Source of the DNA: GW2011-AR18 sp038046085
GTDB taxonomy: Archaea; Nanobdellota; Nanobdellia; SCGC-AAA011-G17; GW2011-AR18
DNA: 15,010 nucleotides
Assembly (NCBI GenBank): GCA_038046085.1
Contig: JBBSWW010000014.1
Span: forward strand, 1-15,010
Direction of reading: 5' to 3'
Below the pieces are notes generated by a model that saw only the letters and a list, made by a program, of their open reading frames with translations, was not told where the DNA came from and ran no database searches. Positions 6,704 through 13,543 of this stretch are shown piece by piece. Each line of letters opens with the position of its first letter. Position 1 is the first letter of the stretch. The position numbers and the translations under genes were made by a program.

Positions 6704-7390
6704 ATGACTGATATTAATTTGCCAATAATTGTAGGTGCCTCTTTGATAGATGGTATTAACCCTTGTGCTTTTGGTGTATTAATATTCTTGTTAGCTTATT
6801 TGGCTAAAACTTCTAAAAAGAAATCTAAAATGTTAGTTAATGGTTTAGTATATATTTTCGCTGTATTCCTTACTTACTTGTTTGCAGGTTTATTATTATT
6901 ACCTATTATTCAGAGTCTAGGAAGTTTTTCTGTTTATTCTTATATTGTTCTTGCTATTATAGTTATTATTGCAGGTTTATTAGAAATAAAAGACTATTTT
7001 TGGTATGGTAAAGGTTTTTCTCTCTCTATTTTTCCTTCTGAAGCTGAGAGGATTAAGAAATATGTTAAGAGTGTTTCAGGTAATCCTCTAACTGCTTTTG
7101 CTCTCGGTGTTTTTGTTGCTTTAGTTGAACTTCCTTGTACTGGTGCTGTTTACTTGGCAGTACTGGCTTTGATGTCTTTTACAGGTGTTTCGGTTTCTAA
7201 TATTTTATTTTTAATTATTTATAATATTATTTTTGTTCTTCCTTTAGTTATAATTCTTTTATTAGTTTACAGACAGTCTTCTACTATTAAGTTTGAGAAG
7301 TGGAGACAGAAACATAAAGGATTGATGCGTTTAATTACTGGCTTTGTATTATTAGCTCTTGGTTTGTGGATGATTTTTACTATTCTTTGA
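6704..7390 (+). CDS. CcdA/DsbD-type thiol-redox membrane protein
   Basis: 228 aa, about six transmembrane helices. CcdA-family proteins pass reducing electrons from cytosolic thioredoxin across the membrane to exported thiol proteins. The two redox Cys are in the expected places: C21 in DGINPCAFGVLIFLLAYL at the end of the first helix and C145 in VELPCTGAVYLAVLALM in the fourth, with the family's Pro just before each. The two halves show the usual pseudo-repeat. No periplasmic domain of DsbD is fused. The ATG abuts the stop of the 45-residue gene. The likely substrate is the exported Cys-rich product of 6021-6563 or another secreted disulfide protein such as that at 8750-9223; the substrate is inferred. 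Confidence 0.92.
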   Translation: MTDINLPIIVGASLIDGINPCAFGVLIFLLAYLAKTSKKKSKMLVNGLVYIFAVFLTYLFAGLLLLPIIQSLGSFSVYSYIVLAIIVIIAGLLEIKDYFWYGKGFSLSIFPSEAERIKKYVKSVSGNPLTAFALGVFVALVELPCTGAVYLAVLALMSFTGVSVSNILFLIIYNIIFVLPLVIILLLVYRQSSTIKFEKWRQKHKGLMRLITGFVLLALGLWMIFTIL

Positions 7391-7401
7391 TTTTCCCAAA
7401 C

Positions 7402-7411
7402 ATTTATATAA
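7402..7411 (+). promoter_or_regulatory. TATA box of the presenilin-type protease gene
   Basis: ATTTATATAA 23-32 bases upstream of ATG 7434. Leaderless or very short leader expected. Confidence 0.6.
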
Positions 7412-7433
7412 AAATTAAATCTTAATTAATTTT

Positions 7434-8288
7434 ATGAAACATAATCTTAAAGTTACAATCATTCTTTTATTGTTATTCATTTGTTCTCATCTTATTGGTT
7501 TATATATTATTAATCATTATCTTCCAGCAGAGAGTTCATTACCTTTGAATATTGAAAAACCTCAGTTTGCTGAAGAGACTTCTTATCTTCCTATTTTTAT
7601 TACAATTATGGTTGCTACTGGTTTAGCTTTATTATTGATTAAGTTTAAAGCTCTTAAATTGTGGAAGTTCTGGTTTTTACTATCAGTATTTATGACTTTA
7701 ACAGTTGCTTTCAATACTTTTGTTCCTGAAGTTTTCGCTATTGCTTTAGCTATTATTTTCGCTTTATGGAAAGTGTTCAAACCTAATGTTTACGTTCATA
7801 ATTTTACTGAATTATTTATCTATGGGGGTTTAGCAGCTATTTTCGTACCAGTATTGAATATTTTTTCAGCAATTATTTTATTAATTTTAATATCAATTTA
7901 TGATTTCATTGCTGTCTGGCATACTAAACATATGGTCTCTATGGCTAAATTCCAATCATCTACTAATGTTTTTGCAGGTTTGTTTGTTCCTTATTCTGAA
8001 AATAAAATAATTAGTAAATCTTACAAGAAAGTTCCAGAAAATTCTAAAAATGTTAAAGTGAGAGTTTCAGAAGCTATGTTAGGTGGTGGAGATATTGGTT
8101 TTCCTTTATTATTTTCAGGTGTTATCTTAAAAACTTTAGGATTAAACCAAGCATTAATAGTATCTTTATGTTCTGCTCTTGCTTTATTGTTTTTATTTAT
8201 AATTGCTGAAAAGAAGAAGTTCTATCCTGCTATGCCTTTCATTACTGCAGGTTGTCTTATTGGTTATGCTATTGTTTATTTTATTTAA
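7434..8288 (+). CDS. Presenilin/signal-peptide-peptidase-type intramembrane aspartyl protease
   Basis: 284 aa, about nine hydrophobic segments. The catalytic signature is complete: YD in ISIYDFIAVWHTKHM (D157), the GxGD motif as GGGDIGFPLLFSGV (D220), and a PAL-like PAMPF (265-269) in the last helix. The family cuts transmembrane helices, for example leftover signal peptides or membrane regulators. The archaeal members usually stand alone as here. It has its own promoter and is followed after one base by a tiny zinc-ribbon gene, so the two are probably co-transcribed. Substrate unknown. Confidence 0.93.
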   Translation: MKHNLKVTIILLLLFICSHLIGLYIINHYLPAESSLPLNIEKPQFAEETSYLPIFITIMVATGLALLLIKFKALKLWKFWFLLSVFMTLTVAFNTFVPEVFAIALAIIFALWKVFKPNVYVHNFTELFIYGGLAAIFVPVLNIFSAIILLILISIYDFIAVWHTKHMVSMAKFQSSTNVFAGLFVPYSENKIISKSYKKVPENSKNVKVRVSEAMLGGGDIGFPLLFSGVILKTLGLNQALIVSLCSALALLFLFIIAEKKKFYPAMPFITAGCLIGYAIVYFI

Positions 8289-8289
8289 A

Positions 8290-8493
8290 ATGAAATCTAT
8301 TAAAAGAGAGATTAAATTAGAAATTAAAAGATTGAAAGCCTCTTTTAGTAAGTTAGATTATAAAATAGATCTTAGTTCATGTTTAATATGCAAAAAAGAT
8401 CCTGGTAATAATTTCATTCTTAAATATAAGAAGAATAATGAATTGAAAGGAAAATTATGTGTTAGTTGTTCTAGAAATGGTTTAAAACAATAA
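8290..8493 (+). CDS. 67-residue putative zinc-ribbon protein
   Basis: MKSIKREIKLEIKRLKASFSK is a basic amphipathic helix; it is followed by a four-Cys site, CLIC (31/34) and CVSC (57/60), with about 22 residues between, which fits a zinc ribbon. The start at 8290 is one base after the protease stop codon. An in-frame ATG at 8203 would add a hydrophobic stretch that is only the other-frame reading of the protease's last helix, so it is not used. No ribosome-binding site is visible, so translation is probably coupled. The family is not recognised; a nucleic-acid or protein-binding role is possible. Confidence 0.75.
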   Translation: MKSIKREIKLEIKRLKASFSKLDYKIDLSSCLICKKDPGNNFILKYKKNNELKGKLCVSCSRNGLKQ

Positions 8494-8502
8494 ATATAAA
8501 TA
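8492..8502 (+). promoter_or_regulatory. TATA box of the 50-residue gene
   Basis: AAATATAAATA 22-32 bases upstream of ATG 8524, overlapping the stop codon of the previous gene. Confidence 0.5.
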
Positions 8503-8523
8503 CTTATAGGACTATTAGGATAT

Positions 8524-8676
8524 ATGGCTAAAGCAATAGAACAAACACCTGTACTAACTGGAGAAGATGCTTCTCGTTTTTTAGATATAATCTTTGAGAA
8601 AGAGACAAAATTAAAGAAGCATGAAGATGAAGTGAAGAAAATGCTTAAAGAACTCCCAGAAAAGCTTAAACTTTGA
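8524..8676 (+). CDS. 50-residue orphan protein, antitoxin-like in form
   Basis: Starts MAKAIEQTPVLTGEDASRFLD and ends in a charged helix (KETKLKKHEDEVKKMLKELPEKLKL). The opening, a short strand with TPVLTGEDASRFL before a Lys/Glu-rich helix, looks like small antitoxin-type proteins I have seen paired with PIN-domain toxins, but no toxin gene lies next to it. It has its own well-placed TATA box. The coding case rests on this promoter and amino-acid composition; I am unsure of function. Confidence 0.6.
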   Translation: MAKAIEQTPVLTGEDASRFLDIIFEKETKLKKHEDEVKKMLKELPEKLKL

Positions 8677-8717
8677 TTATTCTATTGAGTCTTAGGACAG
8701 AGCCTTTCACTAGAAAA

Positions 8718-8728
8718 CTTTTATAAAC
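8718..8728 (+). promoter_or_regulatory. TATA box of the exported six-Cys protein gene
   Basis: ACTTTTATAAA-type element 22-32 bases upstream of ATG 8750. Confidence 0.55.
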
Positions 8729-8749
8729 AACATTCACTCTAAAATATTT

Positions 8750-9223
8750 ATGTTTGTTAACAAAAAGAAGGTGTCAGTCTTAGTTTTCTTAATTATCTTA
8801 TTAGCAATTATTGTTATCATCAACACTCCTAAAAATTGTAAGAATGATTATTATTGTTTCAATGATCATGTTTTAGACTGTTCTAAAGCTAAAGTAATTA
8901 CAGAAAAAGATGGCAGCACTTATTATTATGAAGTCCTCTCAAAGAAAGATGATAATTGTATTGTTAAAGTTCAATTAAATAAGTTATCAGATACTCAATC
9001 TAAAGATTTGAAGAAAGCTCTTGAAGGTAAGAGTATGTTATGTTCTATCCCAAGTTCTACTCTTGAAGTTAAAGATATCAAATCTATTCCTAACCTTAAT
9101 GATTATTGTTCAGGACAATTAAAAGAAGCTGTACTTGAAGTGACTATCCAGAAATTATATGATGTTGTTGTAGAAAATATTGGTCCTATTGCTGCTCAGA
9201 TAAGGAATTCTACTAGGATTTAG
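8750..9223 (+). CDS. Exported or membrane-anchored six-Cys protein of unknown function
   Basis: 157 aa: basic start (MFVNKKK), one hydrophobic helix (about 8-25), then an extracytoplasmic domain with six Cys (30, 36, 44, 70, 98, 120), an even number consistent with three disulfides. Family not recognised. The domain has an early CxxxxxCxxxxxxxC block, a central DDNCIVKVQLNKL strand and an LEGKSMLCSIP segment. Codons end mostly in T, as in the CcdA and protease genes. It is a candidate client of the CcdA-type electron transporter 1.3 kb upstream, which is an inference from location and Cys content. Confidence 0.75.
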   Translation: MFVNKKKVSVLVFLIILLAIIVIINTPKNCKNDYYCFNDHVLDCSKAKVITEKDGSTYYYEVLSKKDDNCIVKVQLNKLSDTQSKDLKKALEGKSMLCSIPSSTLEVKDIKSIPNLNDYCSGQLKEAVLEVTIQKLYDVVVENIGPIAAQIRNSTRI

Positions 9224-9237
9224 TATGATAAATAGAC

Positions 9238-9250
9238 TTAAATTTATTTA
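9238..9250 (+). promoter_or_regulatory. AT-rich TATA-like element of the glycosyltransferase operon
   Basis: TTAAATTTATTTA about 16-28 bases upstream of ATG 9266. The exact core is ambiguous because the whole region is AT-rich. Confidence 0.4.
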
Positions 9251-9265
9251 TAATTTGATATTTTC

Positions 9266-10393
9266 ATGAAAATACTTATTCATGACAGCCTAAAAGGAGC
9301 AGGAGGTATAAATAGAAGAGTAAGAGAATTTTTAAAATATCAAGAAAATCATCGTAATTTAGAATTTATTATAATAAAGTTAGATAACGAAAATAGGGTA
9401 ATTAAAAATGGACAAAACATCAGTTATCACATATCAATTAAGGATATATGTAATTCTAGTTTTCCATATAAAGGACTAAAATCTGAGCATGCAATAAAAG
9501 AGAGATTTAAAAGATTAAAAGAAAGAGTAGTTGAAATAATAAGAAAAGAAAAACCAGATATTGCTATAATAATGGGAACATTCTTTTTTCCATGGGCAAT
9601 ATTAAAAGCCTGTAAAGATCAAGAAATAAAGATTTTACATTTATATATTGGTAGTGCAATGACAGAGTTTCGTGATAGAGATAAGATATTATCTAATAGT
9701 TACAAAAATATTGAAAAAGATTTTTTATTTGATGCAGATTTCACAGTATTTAACTCTAGGATATGTAAAGAAAAAATAAAAGCCACTTTTAATTATATAC
9801 CTAAAAAAAATAAAATAATATGGAATGGAATAAATAGTGAAATGTCTAAGGGAAATCCAAAAGAAAATAGAGATGGCATTGGATATGTTGCTAGATACGA
9901 TCTTTTTAAAAATCCCAAAGTATTATTAGAAATAGATAAAAAATTATTTTCATTTAATAAAAAAGTGACATTTCATTTAATATCAAACATTCCAAAAGAG
10001 ACAAAGATATATAAAAAGTTTATAGATAAAGGATTTCACATTTACCAACAAACTCATGAAGACTATAAATTGAGGGAATTTTATCAAGCTAGGGAATTAT
10101 TAATATCACCATCAAAATTTGAGACATTCGGCAATGTAGCAATAGAAAGCATAGCAGCGGGGATTCCATGTATAACAAGCAAAGGCATAGGAGCATCAGA
10201 ATTATTGAAAGAAATAGGATTAAAAAAGTTTATTGTAGATTATAACAATGAAGAAGAAGTATGTAAAAATATAATTAGAGTAATAGAAGAAAAAGACATG
10301 ATTCCTAATAGTATAAGAAAAGAGATGATAAAAAAATTTAGTTGGGATATAACTATATCAAAGTATTTGGAAATTTTAAAAAAATGGAAATAA
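9266..10393 (+). CDS. GT4-family glycosyltransferase
   Basis: 375 aa, GT-B fold retaining transferase moving a sugar from a nucleotide-sugar donor. The N-terminal acceptor half opens with MKILIHDSLKGAGGINRRVREFLK (Gly-rich loop after the first strand). IIWNGIN (184-190) marks the hinge, YVARYDLFKNPKVLLEI is the first strand/helix of the donor half, and SKFETFGNVAIESIAAGIPCI carries the EX7E pair (E286, E294). The C-terminus ends KKFSWDITISKYLEILKKW, the usual return helix. First gene of an operon with a kinase and a second GT4. Sugar and acceptor cannot be read from sequence. Codons are rich in ATA, AGA and AAA. Confidence 0.92.
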   Translation: MKILIHDSLKGAGGINRRVREFLKYQENHRNLEFIIIKLDNENRVIKNGQNISYHISIKDICNSSFPYKGLKSEHAIKERFKRLKERVVEIIRKEKPDIAIIMGTFFFPWAILKACKDQEIKILHLYIGSAMTEFRDRDKILSNSYKNIEKDFLFDADFTVFNSRICKEKIKATFNYIPKKNKIIWNGINSEMSKGNPKENRDGIGYVARYDLFKNPKVLLEIDKKLFSFNKKVTFHLISNIPKETKIYKKFIDKGFHIYQQTHEDYKLREFYQARELLISPSKFETFGNVAIESIAAGIPCITSKGIGASELLKEIGLKKFIVDYNNEEEVCKNIIRVIEEKDMIPNSIRKEMIKKFSWDITISKYLEILKKWK

Positions 10394-11184
10394 ATAAATT
10401 AATAGAAAGAATAAAAGAAGAAGGGTTAGAAAATATAGGTATAAGAGTATCAAAGGATATTCCAAGTAAAAGAATTGAACCGGCTTTTATTATAACTTTA
10501 GATAAAATTAAGTTAAAGGGTAGGATTATAGAAGATAAAAGAACATGGGAGAATAGAGCAGAATTAGTGAAAGCAATAAATTCTAAAAAACCAAGAACAT
10601 TACCGGAAATATATTTCATAGGAGACAATTTTGTTATAAAAGAATACATTGAAGGAGAATCAATAGGAGATTTAGATGGTAAAGAATTAGAGAAAATAGC
10701 TTATATGATGTATAATTTCCACGAAGCGTCAGAAGGATTAAATAGCAAAGAAGTAGAAAGTTTAGAAGACTTTACTAAAAGAAACTTTCTAGAGGCTATT
10801 AGTCTAGGATATTTAAAACATGAAGAAATAAAAAGACTTGACAGGACATTGGATAGTATACCAAAAAGTAAAACATCCATAATTCATGGAGATATAGGAA
10901 TATATAACATTATTAAAACAAAAGAGGGAATTTATAGGCTAATTGATCTAGAAGCCCTAAATGTTTTTAGATTAGAATATGAAATGGTGAGACCACTAAA
11001 TGAGTTATTTTCTGGTAGAAAAGACATTATAAGAGAGTTATATAAAAATAAATTAGATGATTACTATTCAAATGAAAGATTTTGGAATACTTTGTATTTA
11101 ACTTATAAGTTGATTATAAGATCACAGATGCAGAAAGAAGAGGCTGTTAAAAAAACATTAGAAAAGTTAAGGGCAATTATATGA
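10384..11184 (+). CDS. APH/choline-kinase-like small-molecule kinase
   Basis: 266 aa. The catalytic loop is HGDIGIYNI (H168, D170, N175) and the metal-binding motif RLIDLEAL (D188), the pattern of aminoglycoside phosphotransferase and sugar/choline kinases. Ahead of it are NFVIKEYIEGESIGDL (about 82-97, hinge-like) and the NFHEA segment. A possible ATP-binding Lys is in KLKGRI near residue 45. The start at 10384 overlaps the previous stop by 10 bases (ATGGAAATAA); ATG 10342 would overlap much more and adds only other-frame sequence. It lies between two glycosyltransferases with overlapping ends, so it probably phosphorylates a sugar or lipid head group in the same pathway. Antibiotic modification is unlikely in this setting. 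Confidence 0.85.
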   Translation: MEINKLIERIKEEGLENIGIRVSKDIPSKRIEPAFIITLDKIKLKGRIIEDKRTWENRAELVKAINSKKPRTLPEIYFIGDNFVIKEYIEGESIGDLDGKELEKIAYMMYNFHEASEGLNSKEVESLEDFTKRNFLEAISLGYLKHEEIKRLDRTLDSIPKSKTSIIHGDIGIYNIIKTKEGIYRLIDLEALNVFRLEYEMVRPLNELFSGRKDIIRELYKNKLDDYYSNERFWNTLYLTYKLIIRSQMQKEEAVKKTLEKLRAII

Positions 11185-12242
11185 AAGATAAAGTAATAAT
11201 TTATACATCATGGAATTTAAATCCTAAAGAAGGAACAGGAGTAGCAACATCCGTTAATAATATAATTATAAATCTAAAAAGCAGAGGTGTTAAGTTTGAA
11301 TTTATTAAAAATGATTTTAGTTATAAACCATTTAGTCTTCTATTAATTAAAAGGATTATATCAAATATAATATTCAGATATAAAATTAAAAAATATGATT
11401 ATAAAAGGTTATTAGGGATAGACTTTGATGGTTTTTTAATAAAAAAAAGAGGTAAATATATATTAAATATTAGAACAAATTTTTCAGATATAAAAGAACA
11501 TGAAAAAGGTTGGTTAAAGTTTTTATGTCGTATAGAGGAATTAATGCAAAGAGTAGCGATAAAAAAAGCAGATAAGATAATAGTTCAAAGTGAATATACA
11601 AAAAATAGGATAATAAAAGATTATAAAATAAAAAATAAAGAGATCATAGTAATACCAAATGGAATAGATAATAAAAAATTTAATTATAAAGGAATAGATA
11701 ATAAAAACGAAAAGATAATATTAAGTGTTGCAGGTTTGTATCCGCGTAAAGGAATATTAGAATTAATAGAAGCACTAAAGATATTAAAAGATAAGGGAAT
11801 AGACTTTAGACATATTCATATAGGTTCAGGTTTAATGAATAGAATTATAAATAAAAAAGTTAAAAGATTAAATCTAGAAAAAGTATCATATTTTATAGGA
11901 AGTAAAAATACAAGTTTTATTTCAAAAATGTATAAAAAATCAACTATATTTTGTCATCCAGCCTTACAGGAAGATTTTGGGAACGTGTTTCTAGAAGCAA
12001 TGGCATCAGGAAAACCAATTGTGGCTTTTAATAATTCAAATAATGAAACTTTCGTCAAAAATGGGATAAATGGATTTTTAGTGAAAAATAATGATATAAA
12101 AAGTTTAGCTTATCATCTGGAATATTTGTTAAAAAACGATAGATTATGCAAAAGAATGGGAAATGAGAGTTTAAAGATGATTAAGTTTTATTCATGGGAT
12201 AAAACAACTGTGAGAATATTAAAAGAGATTAGAAAAGATTAA
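11181..12242 (+). CDS. GT4-family glycosyltransferase, second of the operon
   Basis: 353 aa. The start overlaps the kinase stop by 4 bases (ATGA), so it is translationally coupled. N-terminal half MKDKVIIYTSWNLNPKEGTGVATSVNNII, acceptor-domain end DKIIVQSEYTKNRI, hinge VIPNGID (157-163), donor half VAGLYPRKGILELIEAL, HIGSG, and CHPALQEDFGNVFLEAMASGKPIVAF with EX7E (E264, E272), then ETFVKNGINGFLV. GT4 members use UDP- or GDP-sugars; the donor is not predictable. The middle of the protein has an in-frame near-repeat, GIDNK twice ten residues apart. Likely part of a surface glycan or glycolipid pathway with the two upstream genes. Confidence 0.93.
   Translation: MKDKVIIYTSWNLNPKEGTGVATSVNNIIINLKSRGVKFEFIKNDFSYKPFSLLLIKRIISNIIFRYKIKKYDYKRLLGIDFDGFLIKKRGKYILNIRTNFSDIKEHEKGWLKFLCRIEELMQRVAIKKADKIIVQSEYTKNRIIKDYKIKNKEIIVIPNGIDNKKFNYKGIDNKNEKIILSVAGLYPRKGILELIEALKILKDKGIDFRHIHIGSGLMNRIINKKVKRLNLEKVSYFIGSKNTSFISKMYKKSTIFCHPALQEDFGNVFLEAMASGKPIVAFNNSNNETFVKNGINGFLVKNNDIKSLAYHLEYLLKNDRLCKRMGNESLKMIKFYSWDKTTVRILKEIRKD
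11661..11707 (+). repeat. Short in-frame direct repeat inside the second GT4 gene
   Basis: GGAATAGATAATAAAAA occurs at 11661-11677 and again at 11691-11707, a 30-base period that encodes GIDNK twice right after the PNGID hinge. It could be a small slippage duplication in the flexible inter-domain linker. Confidence 0.6.
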
Positions 12243-12305
12243 AGTTATAAAGACTAGAATAAAATTATAATTGAGAGGGTTGATATGATTAAAACATTAG
12301 AGTTA

Positions 12306-12316
12306 TTTTATAAATA
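12306..12316 (+). promoter_or_regulatory. TATA box of the histidine phosphatase gene
   Basis: TTTTATAAATA about 17-27 bases upstream of ATG 12333. It separates this gene from the glycosyltransferase operon. Confidence 0.5.
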
Positions 12317-12332
12317 AAAATGGATTGAAACA

Positions 12333-12911
12333 ATGATTAAAATTTACATATTGAGACATGGCCAAAGCGTGATGAATGAGCAAAAACTTATTCAAGGTCA
12401 AAAAGAATTTGCAGGAAACGGTTTATCCAAAGATGGAATTAAACAAATAAAAGACATAACAAAATACATTAAAAAGTTAGACATTGATAAAGTATTTTCT
12501 AGCGATCTTCAAAGATGTAAAGAATCTACCGAAATATTAAATAAAATAATTAAAAAGAATATTGAATATGTTAAAAATTTAAGAGAACAAAATTGTGGCG
12601 ATTGGGAAGGTTTAAAATCCTCACATATTAAAAAACATCCAACTAAAGAGATAATACCACCAAATGGTGAATCTATGAAGGATGTTGAAAAAAGAATAGT
12701 CCCTTTTATCAAGTCTTTAATGAAATATGAAGATAAAAATATACTATTAGTAACTCATGCTGCTGTTATTCAAAATATAATAGGCTATTTTTTAGATATT
12801 CCTTATAGTTCTAGACTTAATATTAAATTAAAAGGTGGTTCGCTGTGCCATATTATCATTAATGAAAAAAATGTTAAAGTTTCTATGGTGGGATTTGTTG
12901 ATAGGATCTAA
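12333..12911 (+). CDS. Histidine phosphatase (phosphoglycerate mutase-like family)
   Basis: 192 aa. The phosphoacceptor motif LRHGQSVMNE has the catalytic His9 with Arg8; Arg61 is in SSDLQRCKESTEIL; the acid is Glu85 in LREQNCGDWEG; the second His is H142 in LLVTHAAVIQNII. NGESMKDVEKRI is also typical. The family removes phosphate from sugar phosphates, nucleotides or cofactor precursors (CobC-like), or acts as a mutase; this short form is more likely a phosphatase. It sits just after the glycosyltransferase operon but has its own promoter. Substrate unknown. Confidence 0.92.
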   Translation: MIKIYILRHGQSVMNEQKLIQGQKEFAGNGLSKDGIKQIKDITKYIKKLDIDKVFSSDLQRCKESTEILNKIIKKNIEYVKNLREQNCGDWEGLKSSHIKKHPTKEIIPPNGESMKDVEKRIVPFIKSLMKYEDKNILLVTHAAVIQNIIGYFLDIPYSSRLNIKLKGGSLCHIIINEKNVKVSMVGFVDRI

Positions 12912-12917
12912 CAGAAA

Positions 12918-12927
12918 ATGATATAAG
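12918..12927 (+). promoter_or_regulatory. TATA-like element of the exonuclease gene
   Basis: ATGATATAAG 22-31 bases upstream of ATG 12949. Confidence 0.4.
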
Positions 12928-12948
12928 TCATAATTTTTTAATATTAAT

Positions 12949-13461
12949 ATGGATAAAACGTTTATTGTTGTAGACGTAGAAACTGACGGGCCTATACCTA
13001 AAGATTATTCAATGATATCATTCGGAGCAGTTATTGTTGACAAAGATCTTAAAAAGACATTTCAGGCAAAACTTCGACCTATTTCAAAAAAGTATCAAAA
13101 AGAAAGATTAGATTTTCTCAAACTGACTAGAAAAGAGACTGAATCATATGAAGATCCAAAAAAAATTCTTATAGAGTTTGTAAAATGGATAGAAAGCAAT
13201 GCTAAAGGGAAGATAGTTTTTCTTTCAGACAATAATGGTTTTGATTGGATGTTTATGTGTTGGTATTTAGAACATTTCTTAGGAAAAAATCCTTTCGGAT
13301 ATAGTTCAACCAATATTTCTTCTTTATACAAAGGTTTATCTAAAGATTTTAACACCGACTTTAGATCATTAAGGAAAACACCACATACTCATAATCCTTT
13401 AGATGATGCATTAGGCAACGCAGAAGCTTTCTTAGAAATAATGAAAAAACTGAAGAATTAA
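12949..13461 (+). CDS. DEDDh-family 3'-5' exonuclease
   Basis: 170 aa, a single RNase T/DnaQ-type domain. The four metal ligands and general base are present: D9 and E11 in VVDVETDGP, D99 in DNNGFDWMF, and H148/D153 in HTHNPLDDALGNAEAF. DEDDh enzymes trim RNA or DNA 3' ends or proofread. There is no fused polymerase or other domain. The motif after the first acid (ETDGPIP) is characteristic of a stand-alone subfamily in archaea and bacteria. The end faces the minus-strand phosphatase gene. Confidence 0.9.
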   Translation: MDKTFIVVDVETDGPIPKDYSMISFGAVIVDKDLKKTFQAKLRPISKKYQKERLDFLKLTRKETESYEDPKKILIEFVKWIESNAKGKIVFLSDNNGFDWMFMCWYLEHFLGKNPFGYSSTNISSLYKGLSKDFNTDFRSLRKTPHTHNPLDDALGNAEAFLEIMKKLKN

Positions 13462-13483
13462 ATATTAAAGACAATTAATATAA

Positions 13484-13530
13484 TTTTTAACAAATTCTTC
13501 AGGTTTGACTTTTATCCTTATTTCATTTTA
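13484..13530 (+). terminator. T-rich region between convergent genes, possible terminator
   Basis: After the exonuclease stop comes TTTTT (13484-13488), then further short T runs up to 13530. Archaeal transcription commonly stops at T runs without a hairpin. Evidence is weak in such AT-rich DNA. Confidence 0.3.
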
Positions 13531-13543
13531 AAAGAAAGTTATT

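Noticed and set aside
8203..8289. Longer start with a hydrophobic N-terminus for the zinc-ribbon gene
   Set aside because: It overlaps the last helix of the protease in another frame and the hydrophobic stretch is a by-product of that overlap; ATG 8290 one base after the stop is far more natural.
10342..10383. Upstream start for the kinase gene
   Set aside because: The extra residues lie inside the glycosyltransferase reading frame; ATG 10384 gives a small overlap of the same kind as pheS-pheT.
12285..12317. Ten-residue open frame (MIKTLELFYK) with a GAGAGGG-like site ahead of it
   Set aside because: It overlaps the TATA box of the next gene and is too short to support; most likely chance.
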